Source: Lenzites betulinus (taxonomy: Eukaryota > Basidiomycota > Agaricomycetes > Polyporales > Polyporaceae). From it: DNA of 64,000 bases. A program made the translations under genes and the position numbers. The stretch is taken from assembly GCA_022264855.1 (NCBI GenBank), contig JABYQU010000016.1:539631-603630 (forward strand), read 5' to 3'. Below are positions 34,234 to 45,023 of this stretch, piece after piece; within the stretch, counting starts at the first letter, position 1; each line of letters begins with the position of its first letter. The notes below the pieces were generated by a model. The model saw only the letters and a list, made by a program, of their open reading frames with translations. It was not told the origin of the DNA and searched no databases.

Positions 34234-35032
34234 CCCCGTGGTATGCACGCCGTTGCCATCGTAAGGATCGGACTTCCGCCCCGCACATGCGCAGACAAAT
34301 TCGCGAGCGGGAAAGCTCGATGGCTCGATATCGCTTAGACGACGCCACTGCGTGTATCCGCCGCTGTCGAAGGCACATCCGCGCCGGCGTGTGCACCCGC
34401 CACGCTCCGTTCTTCTCGGGGAGGCCATCGATCACTGGGGTCGGGGAGATGCATTAGTGCCCGGAACCCGCTCAATGTCCCTGACACGCGTCTCATACCG
34501 CACTAGAAGTCCTGGGCTATGGGCTCGCTCAATCAGAGCTCGATCTCACGCAGTGCAGCTGTATCGATAGCCATCGCATCGCCCCTACGGCCCCTCGGCC
34601 GCTGCTCAGATCCCGCGCCCAGACAGGTAATAACGCATGGTGGCCGTGGCCGCTCCGCACCCGAGGGCACACACTCCGCGCCGCGCTGCACACACGCGCC
34701 CACAACTCGGAACCTTCATTGGCCCGTCCGGCATTCTCGTAATCGGTGGTGGATTCTATGCGCGTACAAGGCGCGAGATTATGGTACACAGGCTGCTATG
34801 CATGCACATGTGACGAACATAAGCTACTGTAAGTAATTGGTCGCCTGTAGGGCTGTCATCTAAGCGTCGCCGCCAGGCTCGTGCTGGCCGCTCTACGATC
34901 CCCACGTCCTGAATCTACAGCTCCGACACCGCTAATCCCCGAGCACGACCTCGTAGGTGTGCACACGTGGATATGTCGAGGTAAACGCGACAGCTGCGCG
35001 CTCCGTTCGCGAGGCCCGCGCCATACCGCGGG
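34234..35032. other. Convergent 3' intergenic region, TAD2 / mitochondrial carrier
   Basis: About 800 bp between convergent stop codons, longer than needed for two 3' UTRs. Open frames on both strands have no recognisable domain. I see no repeat or RNA gene. Confidence 0.35.
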
Positions 35033-36349
35033 CTACGACCCGGCATCGAGCTGTGCCCGCTGTTCGCGCCGCGCGGCGGTCGTGCGCAAGAGCCATGCGA
35101 GGTTTTCGTAAACGACGAACGTTACGCAGGTGCCCGGGAGCACGCGCACGAGGTTCGTGCCGAGGCCGCGGTAGAAGCCGCGCACGCCCTCCTCCGCAAA
35201 CGTGCGTTTGATGCACTGCGGGATCGTGGGGTATAGGTGGGTCGTCGCGTTGTTCTACACGTAGGAATTGGTACCAATTTAGGATGACGTAAGTGAAAAG
35301 CTTACTTGGATGCGGGACCGGACCACTTGGTAGGGGTAGGTTGAGGCGAGCGCGATGAGTTTACTCGCGCCAGACATCATCGTGTATAGCGTGTTAGACT
35401 GCGCGTGAAGGAGTCAGAAGAGGCATGGGGCAGGGGATACTTCGAGCACGCACGAGCTTATCATCGGAGGGGGTGTATTCCTTGCCCGCTGTGGCGAACT
35501 GCCGCTGCTTGCGCTCGAAACCCCATCGCTTCATCTTCTCATACACCATGAACTGTATAGCGCCGTTGCTGACGCCGAACAGAGCCAGGGTCGTCCCGCG
35601 GTACAGGCCGGACGCGCCCTCTTTTCGGTATATAGACGACAACCCATCTGCCGCAGGTCCGTGTCAGGTCCGTATAACGTATGTGCGCCGTAAATACTCA
35701 CCCCAGAGGCTACGGTATGCTTTCGGATCGTTTGGCTGCGTCGTGAACATACGGACCTTGACCACCCATATGGGATTTGTCATTATCGCAGTCACGGCAC
35801 CTGCGGCGGAGCATACATTAGCACATCCGGCCAAGATAGCGACGGGGGACGTGCGAACTCGCTTCCGCGGAACATAGGAGGTACGACCCCGCCGAGAGCT
35901 TGTAGTTGGGGTCGCCGCCTGAAGCACGCTGCTTGAGCGTGTGGTAACTTTAAAGGTTCGCATACGACGTTAGTTCCGGCATGAGGAAGGCTGCGCGCGG
36001 ACTCACAAGAGGAAGTACAGTCCCCAGCTCGACGCGTTCCCCGCGATGTTCGCGCCGACGCCTCTGTAGAGGCCCCGCCACCCGTCCCGCGCCTGGATCT
36101 CGGTGAGGGAGGACCATATGGCCTTGCCGATGCCCCCGGTCGGCTTGTCGGTCGCTACCTGGAATTTGACCTTGAGCAGGTCAAGCGGGTGCATGCATAG
36201 GACCGCGACGACGCCTGCGCCGAGCCCCGCAAAAGCATGGTCCTTGACGCAAACACGGTGTCAGCGAGTCAATCCGTTTAAGCTCGATGAAGACGTACGA
36301 TTGCGGAGGTTGGGAAGAAACTGGGCGGGGCTTTTTGCGGTTGGGACAT
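35033..36349 (-). CDS. FLX1: Mitochondrial carrier, FLX1/SLC25A32 type (FAD/folate)
   Basis: The start at 36349 gives MSQPQKAPPSFFPTSAI, followed by an intron and DHAFAGLGAGVVAVL. Three mitochondrial-carrier repeats are visible with their signatures: HPLDLLKVKFQ, NPIWVVKVRMF and YPYQVVRSRIQ. Each is followed by a GLYRG or GFYRG matrix-helix motif. Trp in the second signature and YPYQVVR in the third are characteristic of the FLX1/SLC25A32 branch, which carries FAD (yeast Flx1) or folate (animal SLC25A32) across the inner membrane. Five or more introns interrupt the gene; borders between 35640 and 36000 are approximate. The C-terminus is short and ends AQLDAGS. There is no presequence, as usual for carriers. 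Substrate preference cannot be decided from sequence alone. Confidence 0.87.
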
Positions 36350-37415
36350 TCACGCCCACGTAGCGGGCGCCGCTTGTACAGAGACCGAGAGAGACCTGTA
36401 GGCTGCAGGCTGTGGACAACGATGGCGAGGAGGACTCCGGCGACGATGACGTTGGGCGTGTTTTCAAGGCGCTTGTCGCCGAGCGCAAACAGCCGGCGAC
36501 GCGCGCCAGTCGCACGCCACCGTCCCACCTTACCTCAGGACCACCAACTTCGACGGACTATCTCTCTCTCTTTCTGTTGAATTTTGACATCTGTAGACCT
36601 TTTGAATTGGCGCACGAGCTGGCACGCTGGCACAGTTAGCAGGCAAGATTAAGGCCATCGACAACATGATCATGTCAATCTCGGAGACGGTCGCGTGAAA
36701 TTTGGGGACGTTTCACGCGTGCGGGAAGCATGTCGGGCTATGTTATGGCAGAATTTGCGGGGTATTAGGTGTGTTCCGGTGTTCGGAAACATTCAATTCG
36801 TCCCAAGCCTCCGTTATCGGGTCTCATGCACAATATATGTGCTTTACTAGCAGATACCCGTGCCTACGGCCCGAAATGGTTTTGCATTATTTACCAACCC
36901 AACTGCTCCGCAACCTTTGGAGGGCCCGCCACCCCGCACGGCGGGGTGGCAGGCCCTTTCGCCCACAGCCTTGGAAACCAATGCCTGCGATTCCTAACAG
37001 CCCACGGTGAGAAGTTCATAAATAATGTCGGTGAGTGGAAAGCCCTCAGATGAGGATACCTGTGCTAAGCTAGTAGTAGAGGCGTCAACGACACTGCGAC
37101 CGTGCACTTTCTAGTGCCCGCATGCCAGTGCTATTCACCGGGACTGTTGACATACTCACCTCAGACTCTATTAGTATATTCACCTTGTGTCTATTTCCAT
37201 TGTCTACTCACCTGGTTCACTCACATCCCCGGCTAGCCCCGGTCGTGCTTACCTTAATATATTCTAATATTCCAGTACCTACGCTGGCAGGCCACGCTTG
37301 GTTTACCCCGTAGCCTGTCTGTGTACGAAGTACGATTTTGCCCCGAGAGATCCCCGTACCAAGTCCTGCATCCCGATGTCAGTGGGTAAAGCACCGGTGG
37401 CATTGTCAGTGGCAA
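36350..37415. other. Intergenic region between gene arm and transposon island
   Basis: About 1.07 kb with no domain-bearing frame on either strand. It contains the FLX1 promoter and the GC-rich hairpin listed separately. It lies against the poly(T) end of the LINE and is probably the original host flank of that insertion. Confidence 0.4.
36922..36956. repeat. GC-rich perfect-type hairpin
   Basis: Two 16-nt arms separated by the triplet ACG (36938-36940) pair with a single C/A mismatch: GGGCC-C-GCCACCCCGC against GCGGGGTGGC-A-GGCCC. It stands alone in an otherwise AT-richer intergenic stretch. It could be a relic of a small transposon end or a structured RNA/DNA site; no T-run follows to suggest a terminator. 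Confidence 0.75.
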
Positions 37416-37437
37416 TTTTTTTTTTTTTTTTTTTTTT
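37416..37437 (-). repeat. Poly(A) tail of the minus-strand LINE (22 T on + strand)
   Basis: An uninterrupted run of 22 T on the + strand lies about 230 bp beyond the C-terminal stop of the LINE ORF2, so on the minus strand it is a poly(A) run. This is the expected 3' end of a non-LTR retrotransposon copied by target-primed reverse transcription. I found no matching target-site duplication at the 5' end. Confidence 0.75.
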
Positions 37438-37665
37438 GGTGGAGCGTGTCTTGAGCCCTGTCCCGCAGTGAGCCTAAGGTGGCATGTGGTGCTGGTCGAG
37501 GGCGCGCTTAGGTGAGCGACCAGGGAGACAGGAGAGACCCCGGTAGCCACTTTACCGGCTAGTTAGTACATGCAACATGTTTTCACCATACCGCGAGGGA
37601 ATGCTTTTACGCACAGTGTGTGGGACTCGGAGGTCATCGGAAAAATCACGCGGGACAATGTCCCA

Positions 37666-38038
37666 TCATCTTCCTCGCTCAATACCCACTAAAACCCCGC
37701 TGTTTCCCACCCAATCTGGGGGGAGATCCGAGGCTGCGTGGAGGAGGGGCCCCCACACGCCTTCAACTCGCTTCGCCAATTTTGCCTTCCTCTTGCCCGG
37801 GGTGAGGGCCACCAGCCGCCTCTCCAGTGCGAGCCGCCTCTCCAGTTCGGCATACCAGCGGTTTGTTACCTCGCGGTCATCAAACGGCCTGCCCTCTCTC
37901 GCGATCACTCGCTCACATCGGAGCTTCCAGATCAGGCGCGCGGATTCAATCGCCAGAATCCTCCATCGGCGCTCTTGTATGGGTCTCCTATCGCCGTTTG
38001 CCGCTCGCATCACCACACACCCAGCACCGAATATTGTC
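37666..38038 (-). pseudogene. LINE ORF2 C-terminal end, distal to the foldback insertion
   Basis: The minus frame resumes at the foldback target site with TIFGAGCVVMRAANGD, continues RILAIESARLIWKLRCERVI, then an Arg/Glu-rich tail, and stops at 37666. The ESARLIWKLRCERV segment is typical of the extreme C-terminus of basidiomycete LINE ORF2 proteins. The preceding residues (ECVPSWG) lie on the other side of the 2.1-kb foldback element. The piece is an orphaned fragment. Confidence 0.75.
38031..38038. repeat. Target-site duplication, left copy (foldback element)
   Basis: The octamer ATATTGTC here recurs at 40186-40193, immediately outside the other end of the inverted-repeat element. An 8-bp duplication is typical of hAT, P and KDZ-type DNA transposons. 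Confidence 0.85.
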
Positions 38039-39063
38039 CACCTGATCATCACAGTTTCCCGAGCTGATTAGCTTGGCACACAAGTCGATGTGCCAAGCTA
38101 AGGAGCGTCGCTTTGCATGTTCCTCTACACTGCCAGTATTACTGCTGTTAAATGCAATAGCTCCAGCTTTAAAGTCTTGTCCCTCCAGCGCGCGATATAG
38201 ATCAAGTAGATAATAGACAAGATAATGATCTCTGACACAGATAAGCTCATCGCGCTGATAACGACTGCCGCCGGGCGTTGAGTATCCATCACCGCCGTCG
38301 GCAACGCCCCCGCCTCTGCCGCCGTCCCCCTCCCACGGTGTCGGAAGGTGTCTCGACACCATCAGGAACAGCGCCGACGCGTGGCGCACGCGCGCTCTCC
38401 CGCCCCGACGCCTCCCAATATAGTAAGTATCCCTCCAGGTACCAGGGTACCCTCCCCCCGAGGCCCCTCCCCCCCCTCCCCCTGCACCTATTAACTCCGT
38501 TCTTTTTGCTAGTTGTTCCCTATATGTAGGACTACATCTGTGTGTATTTGTATAGGCATAGGACCAATACCAGTGCTTGTATTGACTATATACTGGGATC
38601 TTGCTGTACATAGTACATAGTAACCTCTGTATTCATATTACTTGCGTGGTATTCTGTACTGCATATATACCCATATACTACTATACATTCCCGTCAAAAC
38701 GCGCTACTTTGCGCCCGGATTGGACCAGTAGAAGCAATGTTATGCACTGCTCTCCTGGCAGGCTACCTACCCATGCAAGAACACGTATACCGGGCACATA
38801 CTCGTGGCGCGTTGTGGCGCGTACTGCGTTTTACATTTATTAGTACGTTATGCGCCCGCTCTGGAAGTTTCAGAGCCCTCCGGTCTGTATATATGTCTGT
38901 GTGCAGCTGTGCGCTCAAAGGTGCGTTTTTCGACATAAAACATAACATATGTAACGACACACCTCTCGCACAAATATGCGAACATCATGGGTATATGCCC
39001 GTAGCATGCACGGTCATTTTGCGCCCCTACTCGTGAATATCGGGTGGGTACAGCCCGAGATAC
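38039..39063 (+). repeat. Foldback element, left inverted arm
   Basis: A ~1,025-bp arm whose reverse complement is 39162-40185. It is GC-rich in its outer half (C-runs, GCGCGC) and AT-rich in its inner half (many TATA and ATAC words). It contains no recognisable coding domain. Confidence 0.88.
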
Positions 39064-39161
39064 ATCCTGATATGCGTAGAAGTGAGCAAGTTGTGCAAGA
39101 GTAAACACACAATTACTGGTCAAATCCTGCACACCGGTGCTATCCAACAGCTCTTGACACC

Positions 39162-40185
39162 ATATCTCGGGCTGTACCCACCCGATATTCACGAGTAGGG
39201 GCGCAAAATGACCGTGCATGCTACGGGCATATACCCATGATGTTCGCATATTTGTGCGAGAGGTGTGTCGTTACATATGTTATGTTTTATGTCGAAAAAC
39301 GCACCTTTGAGCGCACAGCTGCACACAGACATATATACAGACCGGAGGGCTCTGAAACTTCCAGAGCGGGCGCATAACGTACTAATAAATGTAAAACGCA
39401 GTACGCGCCACAACGCGCCACGAGTATGTGCCCGGTATACGTGTTCTTGCATGGGTAGGTAGCCTGCCAGGAGAGCAGTGCATAACATTGCTTCTACTGG
39501 TCCAATCCGGGCGCAAAGTAGCGCGTTTTGACGGGAATGTATAGTAGTATATGGGTATATATGCAGTACAGAATACCACGCAAGTAATATGAATACAGAG
39601 GTTACTATGTACTATGTACAGCAAGATCCCAGTATATAGTCAATACAAGCACTGGTATTGGTCCTATGCCTATACAAATACACACAGATGTAGTCCTACA
39701 TATAGGGAACAACTAGCAAAAAGAACGGAGTTAATAGGTGCAGGGGGAGGGGGGGAGGGGCCTCGGGGGGAGGGTACCCTGGTACCTGGAGGGATACTTA
39801 CTATATTGGGAGGCGTCGGGGCGGGAGAGCGCGCGTGCGCCACGCGTCGGCGCTGTTCCTGATGGTGTCGAGACACCTTCCGACACCGTGGGAGGGGGAC
39901 GGCGGCAGAGGCGGGGGCGTTGCCGACGGCGGTGATGGATACTCAACGCCCGGCGGCAGTCGTTATCAGCGCGATGAGCTTATCTGTGTCAGAGATCATT
40001 ATCTTGTCTATTATCTACTTGATCTATATCGCGCGCTGGAGGGACAAGACTTTAAAGCTGGAGCTATTGCATTTAACAGCAGTAATACTGGCAGTGTAGA
40101 GGAACATGCAAAGCGACGCTCCTTAGCTTGGCACATCGACTTGTGTGCCAAGCTAATCAGCTCGGGAAACTGTGATGATCAGGTG
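39162..40185 (-). repeat. Foldback element, right inverted arm
   Basis: Reverse complement of the left arm. Positions pair so that coordinates sum to 78225 in the inner part and 78224 in the outer part; the shift marks a single-base length change in the C/G run. Confidence 0.88.
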
Positions 40186-40193
40186 ATATTGTC
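40186..40193. repeat. Target-site duplication, right copy (foldback element)
   Basis: ATATTGTC, matching 38031-38038. Removing the element with one copy of the octamer brings the flanking LINE frame back into register, which confirms the insertion site. Confidence 0.85.
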
Positions 40194-40435
40194 CCCCAAG
40201 AGGGCACACACTCACGGCCACCCGCAGACTCCCACAGGCCCCGGAGGAGGCGCCAGATCGTCGCTCTCCCGCGCTCCGTACAGGTGAAGAGCACGTGTTC
40301 CATTGATTCCGTCTGCTGACAGGCTGCACAAGTGGCCCGAAGCTGGAGCTCGGGGGGCATGTTTCCACGCAGCCACTTGCTCCCGATCATGTAGCCATCG
40401 TGGATGCTCATCCATAACCACTGGCGGGCCTCCTT
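40194..40435 (-). pseudogene. LINE ORF2 zf-RVT segment, between two insertions
   Basis: The minus frame reads KEARQWLWMSIHDGYMIG, then WLRGNMPPELQLRATCAACQ and ESMEHVLFTC, the zinc-binding zf-RVT pattern C-x2-C with a downstream H and C. It is bounded on the upstream (gene-direction) side by the TIR element and on the downstream side by the foldback element. It is the missing middle of the LINE ORF2 C-terminus. Confidence 0.8.
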
Positions 40436-41749
40436 CCCGGTGAGAAATGACTATGGGCGCCTAGGGTCTGTTCTGGTGGGATATTGCGGCACGAAGTCCT
40501 TCTGCTGCACTCGGACGGCATCGTGATGAGCGTCTAAGTATTTGACATGTCTTGCTCCTGTTTCGTCTTTGTGTCTCTACATCAACTCGTTCCTGTAGAA
40601 CTAACAGATTTACACCTTGAGTCAAGACCTTATGGGAGCATAGTGTGCCATATATATGCCATGACACAAAAAGTTGTGTGTGCCTTCGAAATTGCGGCCT
40701 TTTTGTGTATCGGCTCTCCTTCGGGTCCCTTGCAATTAACGTTCACTCAAGTTCAACTTGCCCCTCGCACTCTCCTCCCCCTCTCATGTCGCCACCTACT
40801 GCTCTGGCCACGGCCGCCACAACGTCCCCCACTGGTTCATTTCAGACTTTGATTATCTTCCGGGATGAACTTGAGAGTTTTGATTGGCTTGTACCTCACG
40901 GGTATCCAGCAAAGGTGCGTCCTCGCGCCTGCGGGCAGCGGCTCTCGTCAGAAAAACAAATGCAAGGGAATTAGTGAGTCGTTTTTTTGTGATAGGCCAC
41001 AAGATGAGGGAAGGTATCGAGGTGTGTCCATTCCCATTCATCGGGCTCAGTGCAAGCAGCCAGTAGTATATGTGCTCAGTATGAGGTAGGCCGTCAACAG
41101 CGACGCGACGTTGAGGCCGCGAAACCTCTGACAACCTCTGTGCAAGCTGCATCGCGGCCTGTGCGGCTGATATTGATACTTCCAGGCACCCTTGCGTTCA
41201 CAGCTTCATGCGCGAGAGCATACAGGTGCGTCCAGACTCTCAACGATCCCACAGCTTCATGCGCGAGAGCATACAGGTGCGTCCAGACTCTCAACGATCC
41301 CACTACAACCACCTCCACTGTCCCGCGACCCCTTTCCCCGCCTCTCTCAAGGCCGCCCGCCACCGGGTGGCAGTTCAACGTTTCCAGCCCTTTTCATTGC
41401 AGTGGAGGATATCTGGGATCCGAGCAGGGACAGAGCGGGCACGTACAAGGCAGGTACTGGTGAGCTAGCGGGGCGGGGCAAGAGCAGCAGCGGCGAGGGG
41501 CGAGGGCGGGATTGTAGTACTGGGATTTTCGTGTACCATAGGGCCCAATAGATTTGCATCTGCCTATCATATTCAGCCACACCCTGACCCATGAGAGCAT
41601 AATCGAATATATTGCAAGTCCTATACCGCACGAAGACGGTGTATTGCACTATTGCGACATCGGGAAAGTGTTCCCGTTTTCGGCGCCCATCGTGCGGGCA
41701 TAATTTGAGCGCACCAGGCCCTAAGCGCCCATAGCGATTTCTGACCGGG
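40436..41749. mobile_element. TIR DNA transposon, ~1.3 kb, inserted in LINE ORF2
   Basis: The two ends are imperfect inverted repeats of about 33-35 bp with five mismatches (40436-40469 against 41716-41749); both contain a CTATGGGCGC-type core. The flanking sequence CGGGCCTCCTT occurs on both sides (40425-40435 and 41746-41756), so the target duplication is 7-11 bp depending on whether the terminal CCC/GGG is counted in the repeats. The reading frame of the LINE stops inside the right end and resumes beyond the left end. No transposase motif is seen. A short frame (MSPPTALATAATT, from about 40786) is not recognisable. A Mutator-like (9-11 bp duplication) origin is possible. Confidence 0.75.
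41200..41301 (+). repeat. 51-bp tandem duplication (two copies)
   Basis: Copies at 41200-41250 and 41251-41301 are identical. The unit begins ACAGCTTCATGCGCGAGAGC. It lies inside the TIR element. Because 51 is a multiple of three, overlapping frames repeat as well, but none is recognisable. Confidence 0.9.
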
Positions 41750-41756
41750 CCTCCTT

Positions 41757-44700
41757 AGTGATGTCACCAGATCTGAGAGATCGCCACAGAGCAGCCGGTG
41801 TGACCGACACACCTACATCCTCCTGCAGGTCAGCGAGGATTTGCTGGACTCGCCCGTCTGTGCTCGGCCGCGACGGTGTGCGCGACGCTTTCTCCGCTCG
41901 TATAGCGTGGTATGCTAACTTTTGTGACACACAGGACAGTTTCGCACCAGTCAGGGACAGCTCCCGGGGGACTTCAAGGGAGACGTCATCGCGGACTTGC
42001 CGGCTCGCGCCCCGCGCTGCAAGCTTATCCGCCGCTTCATTGGCCGGGTGGCCACGGTGGCCCTTGACCCAGAGGAACGCAGAGTGCGCCCGGCGTGCCA
42101 GGGTCGCGCCTATAATTGCGCGGGTAAGATCTCGATTCTTCTGCATTATGAAGCCCTCGTCCTCATATTTTCTCCTGCGGACAGTGACCGCATCCATGAC
42201 CGTTCTCGAGTCAGTTATTTGGAGGAGGGGGGCCGACGGGGAGCCCCATCGTGAGGCAAGTAAGGATGCTACTGCCTCGCCTGCTTGATTCGTCTGATCG
42301 AGGGACTCAGGGAGGTGTACGCTGCGGTTGCGCGCCGAGTGAGGTGCAAAGAACACGCCCGCTCCGGCACGTGCATCCCGGTGTCCATTGTTGGTGCAGG
42401 AGCCGTCCGTAGCCACCGCTTCGAGTGGGTGGCCATCATGGGTCGCCATGTCCGGGAGGGTGCCAGGTACGCTGGGAGAGGGCTCAAAAACCCGGAAAGC
42501 ATTTGTGAGCGTCCCATCAGTAGTTACGCGGCGGTCGAAGATAACTGGGGTGCCGTCATCAGACGGGAAGAGCTCCGCCGCAGCGGTATGCGCTGCATCT
42601 TCGTAGTCACACGGATGCTCTCCACGCGGGTCCCACTTCGGCGGGAGGGCATCCAGGAACTGCGTCGCCCGTTCATAGCATCGTTGCGGGTCTGTGCATC
42701 CGAGTTCTGATGTCAGGTACGTACACCGGTCGCACCGGCACCCACCGAGCCTCGAGTGCGCCGGGTCACTCACTTCAGCCTCTAGCGCCTCAAAGTCGCC
42801 CACTGTGCGGAGCCGGTGGACGTCCTTAAGGCATGCCGTCGCCGCTGATCTGCTGCCAAGTCTCCGGATCAGCGTTTTCTCTGCCTGGGCATGATCCCAC
42901 ATGGGCATCGCGCGTAGTATGTCCCGCGTGAAGGCGCGGCCTTCGAGGCGCAGCCCAGTGTTTTTCGCGGTGTCGATAATTGCCAGTAGCTCCTTGGGGA
43001 GCCCCTTTCGAAGCGGCCTCCAGTGCTGGAGGAACATGTTTATTCGGAGTTCCGGGTCCGCCGGCGAACATTGCGCGGGCGTGTTGCGGGCGAACAGGTC
43101 ATCCGCCACGTACGCCCACATCGGCCGCTCCTCAGAGAAGTTGAGGTACTCCTTGAGCCAGACCACGTCAATCGTGTCATTGCGCGTCGTCAGGTCAAGG
43201 AGGCCAAGGCCACCGGCCTCCACGGGCAGAAGCAGTTGGGCAAAATGCACAGGGGGTGAGTGTTTGTCGTTCCAGAGGTACTTCCGTGTTAGTTTGCTCA
43301 GTCGTTGTATAACAGGCTTCGGCATGCGCTGCGTGTCTGTCAGGAACTGCGACATTCCCCCAATGATCATTTGGACGACATGTCGCTTTCCTTCCAGAGT
43401 TGGGCGCGAGCGGGTCCATTTGGCGACCACCGCGCTTATTTTCTCAATCTTCGGGAGCCATACGCCGGCTTCGTCCACACCGTTCCCGAACCATGCTCCG
43501 AGGATGCGGACGGCTTCGCCGTCCTTGACGAGGTGGACATTCCTCGGGAGGTTCTGCCACGCCCCCGTTTCTTGGTACGTCCTCAGGACCTCCCCGCGGT
43601 AGGCAGGCGTTCCGATGGGGATGATCTCTGTCTTGCCCAGGTTGAAGCGCGCCTTTGCCGCAGCACACCACGTATCGAGGATTCCCTGGAGTACCGCGAA
43701 ATCATCATCAGACGACAGGTACACCGTTGTGTCATCTGCAAACAGCGTGGCCTTCAGCGCCGTGGCGCACCTTGGTATGTTCAGGCCGTGGATGTCCCCT
43801 AATCGTATCATTGCTGACAGAGGCTCTATCGCCAGGTCGAAGAGTAGGCAGGAGAGTGGGTCACCCTGTCGTACTCCTCGGGTGACCACGTATGGTGAGC
43901 TCAGGGTCCCATTTACCATCACCGATGTCTCAGCGCCGTTGTACATAGCCTGCACCGTCCGCACAAACTGCGGTGGGATCCCCATTCGCGCAAGCACACG
44001 CCAGAGGTAATCGTGGGCTATTTTATCATACGCCTTCTCTTGGTCGAGCGCCACGATAAAGCCATTTACTTCATTTGTTTCTGCCCAGTTTATCATGAGT
44101 CGAGCAAGCTGGGTGTGATTACGGAGCTTTCGGCCGGGGATGAAGCCTGCCTGCGCGGGATCTACAAGCTCAGGGGCAACTGCAGCAAGGCGCAGCGCGA
44201 GAACCTTCGACAGGAGTTTGTAGTCAGTGTTCAGAAGGGTGATCGGGCGATAGTTGACTATCTTAGAGCGTTCTCCTTTCTCCTTGTATATTGGGGCCAT
44301 CCATCCTTCCGCAAATGGGACGGACGGAGCAATGCCTGACTTCTGGACGTCGAGTAAGGCTGCCGAGAGGAGTTTCATGATATCCATTGTCAGTCTGCCC
44401 TCATGCCTCCTGTCCTCTAGGTACTGCTCATGGAGTGTCTTCCAGACCTCGTATGGGAGTCCATCGCGTCCCGGGGCCGTACCCGACTTCGAGTGCCGCA
44501 GCGCAAACTCACATTCTTCGTAAGTGATATCCGCTCCAAGTTGCTGCGTTTGCTCATGCGCAAGCGTTGCTTGGATGCTGTTCAGCGCTACTGCAATGCA
44601 TCTTTCTCGTTCAGCCGCAGGCGGGACACCGCCCTCATCGCGTTGTATCGAGTCATGGTGTGCTCGGGCCATCTCCGCCATGCGGTCAGAGTCTGTCTCA

Positions 44701-44951
44701 TACTCGCGCGGTGCGTCATCGTTTGCTCCCTCCGCGTGCTGGCGTTCAAAGGCGAGGATCAGGTCCCTTGGGGCAATCGGTTTGTGGAGCCTTGACCAGT
44801 ATTTCGTCGGCCGCTCGCCTTCAAGATGGTGTTTAGCACGGCTAGTCACCTGCATCTGGTGGACTCGCTGGACTTTGAGGTTTGTGATCTTCTGCGTTAG
44901 TTTCGTGACAACGGCCGCGCGCTCACGCTCAGTCAGGTCCGAATCACTCAT
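41757..44951 (-). pseudogene. LINE ORF2: reverse transcriptase and RNase H
   Basis: The minus frame runs from ATG at 44951 to an artificial stop at 41721 inside the inserted element. Reverse transcriptase motifs are intact: NYRPITLLNTDYKLLSKVLA, GFIPGRKLRNH, VALDQEKAYDKI, GVRQGDPLSCLLFDLAIEPL and LFADDTTVYL (the FADD catalytic box). RNase H follows with VATDGSC, GEAVASLLAS, ITDSRTVMDA and VKGHRGHPANEAADKLA, giving the full D-E-D-H-D set. The frame is continuous with the endonuclease upstream except for one TGA (+ strand 45024-45026). It would copy element RNA at the target site. The C-terminal zinc region is displaced by insertions, so the protein from this copy would be truncated. Confidence 0.88.
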
Positions 44952-45023
44952 TACTCGCGCGCGCTCAGCGTCAAGCTCGCTGACTTCAGCGAGGAGCTTT
45001 GGGACAGTCGCTTTTTTGTGCGC

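Larger units (their letters stand above)
38039..40185. mobile_element. Foldback (long-TIR) DNA transposon, 2,147 bp, non-autonomous
   Basis: Left arm 38039-39063 and right arm about 39162-40185 are reverse complements over ~1,025 bp with essentially one difference. That difference is an 8-C versus 7-G run near 38467-38475 and 39743-39749. A unique 98-bp spacer lies between them. The ends read CACCTGATCATCACAG and its complement, flanked by the 8-bp duplication ATATTGTC. A subterminal hairpin (AGCTTGGCACA, 8-nt loop, TGTGCCAAGCT) occurs at 38070-38099 and at 40125-40154. Mirror-image open frames exist in both arms but show no transposase motif, so movement would need a transposase in trans. 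Near-identity of the arms suggests a young insertion or gene conversion between them. Superfamily is uncertain; the 8-bp duplication favours hAT or KDZ. Confidence 0.88.

Noticed and set aside
38737..39488. Two identical ~100-residue open frames on opposite strands
   Set aside because: They are mirror images produced by the inverted arms of the foldback element. They have no domain or codon evidence of being genes.
38039..40185. Palindrome as an assembly artefact
   Set aside because: A unique 98-bp spacer, a one-base difference between arms, an 8-bp duplication and the interrupted LINE frame outside both ends argue for a real insertion, though only long reads can prove it.
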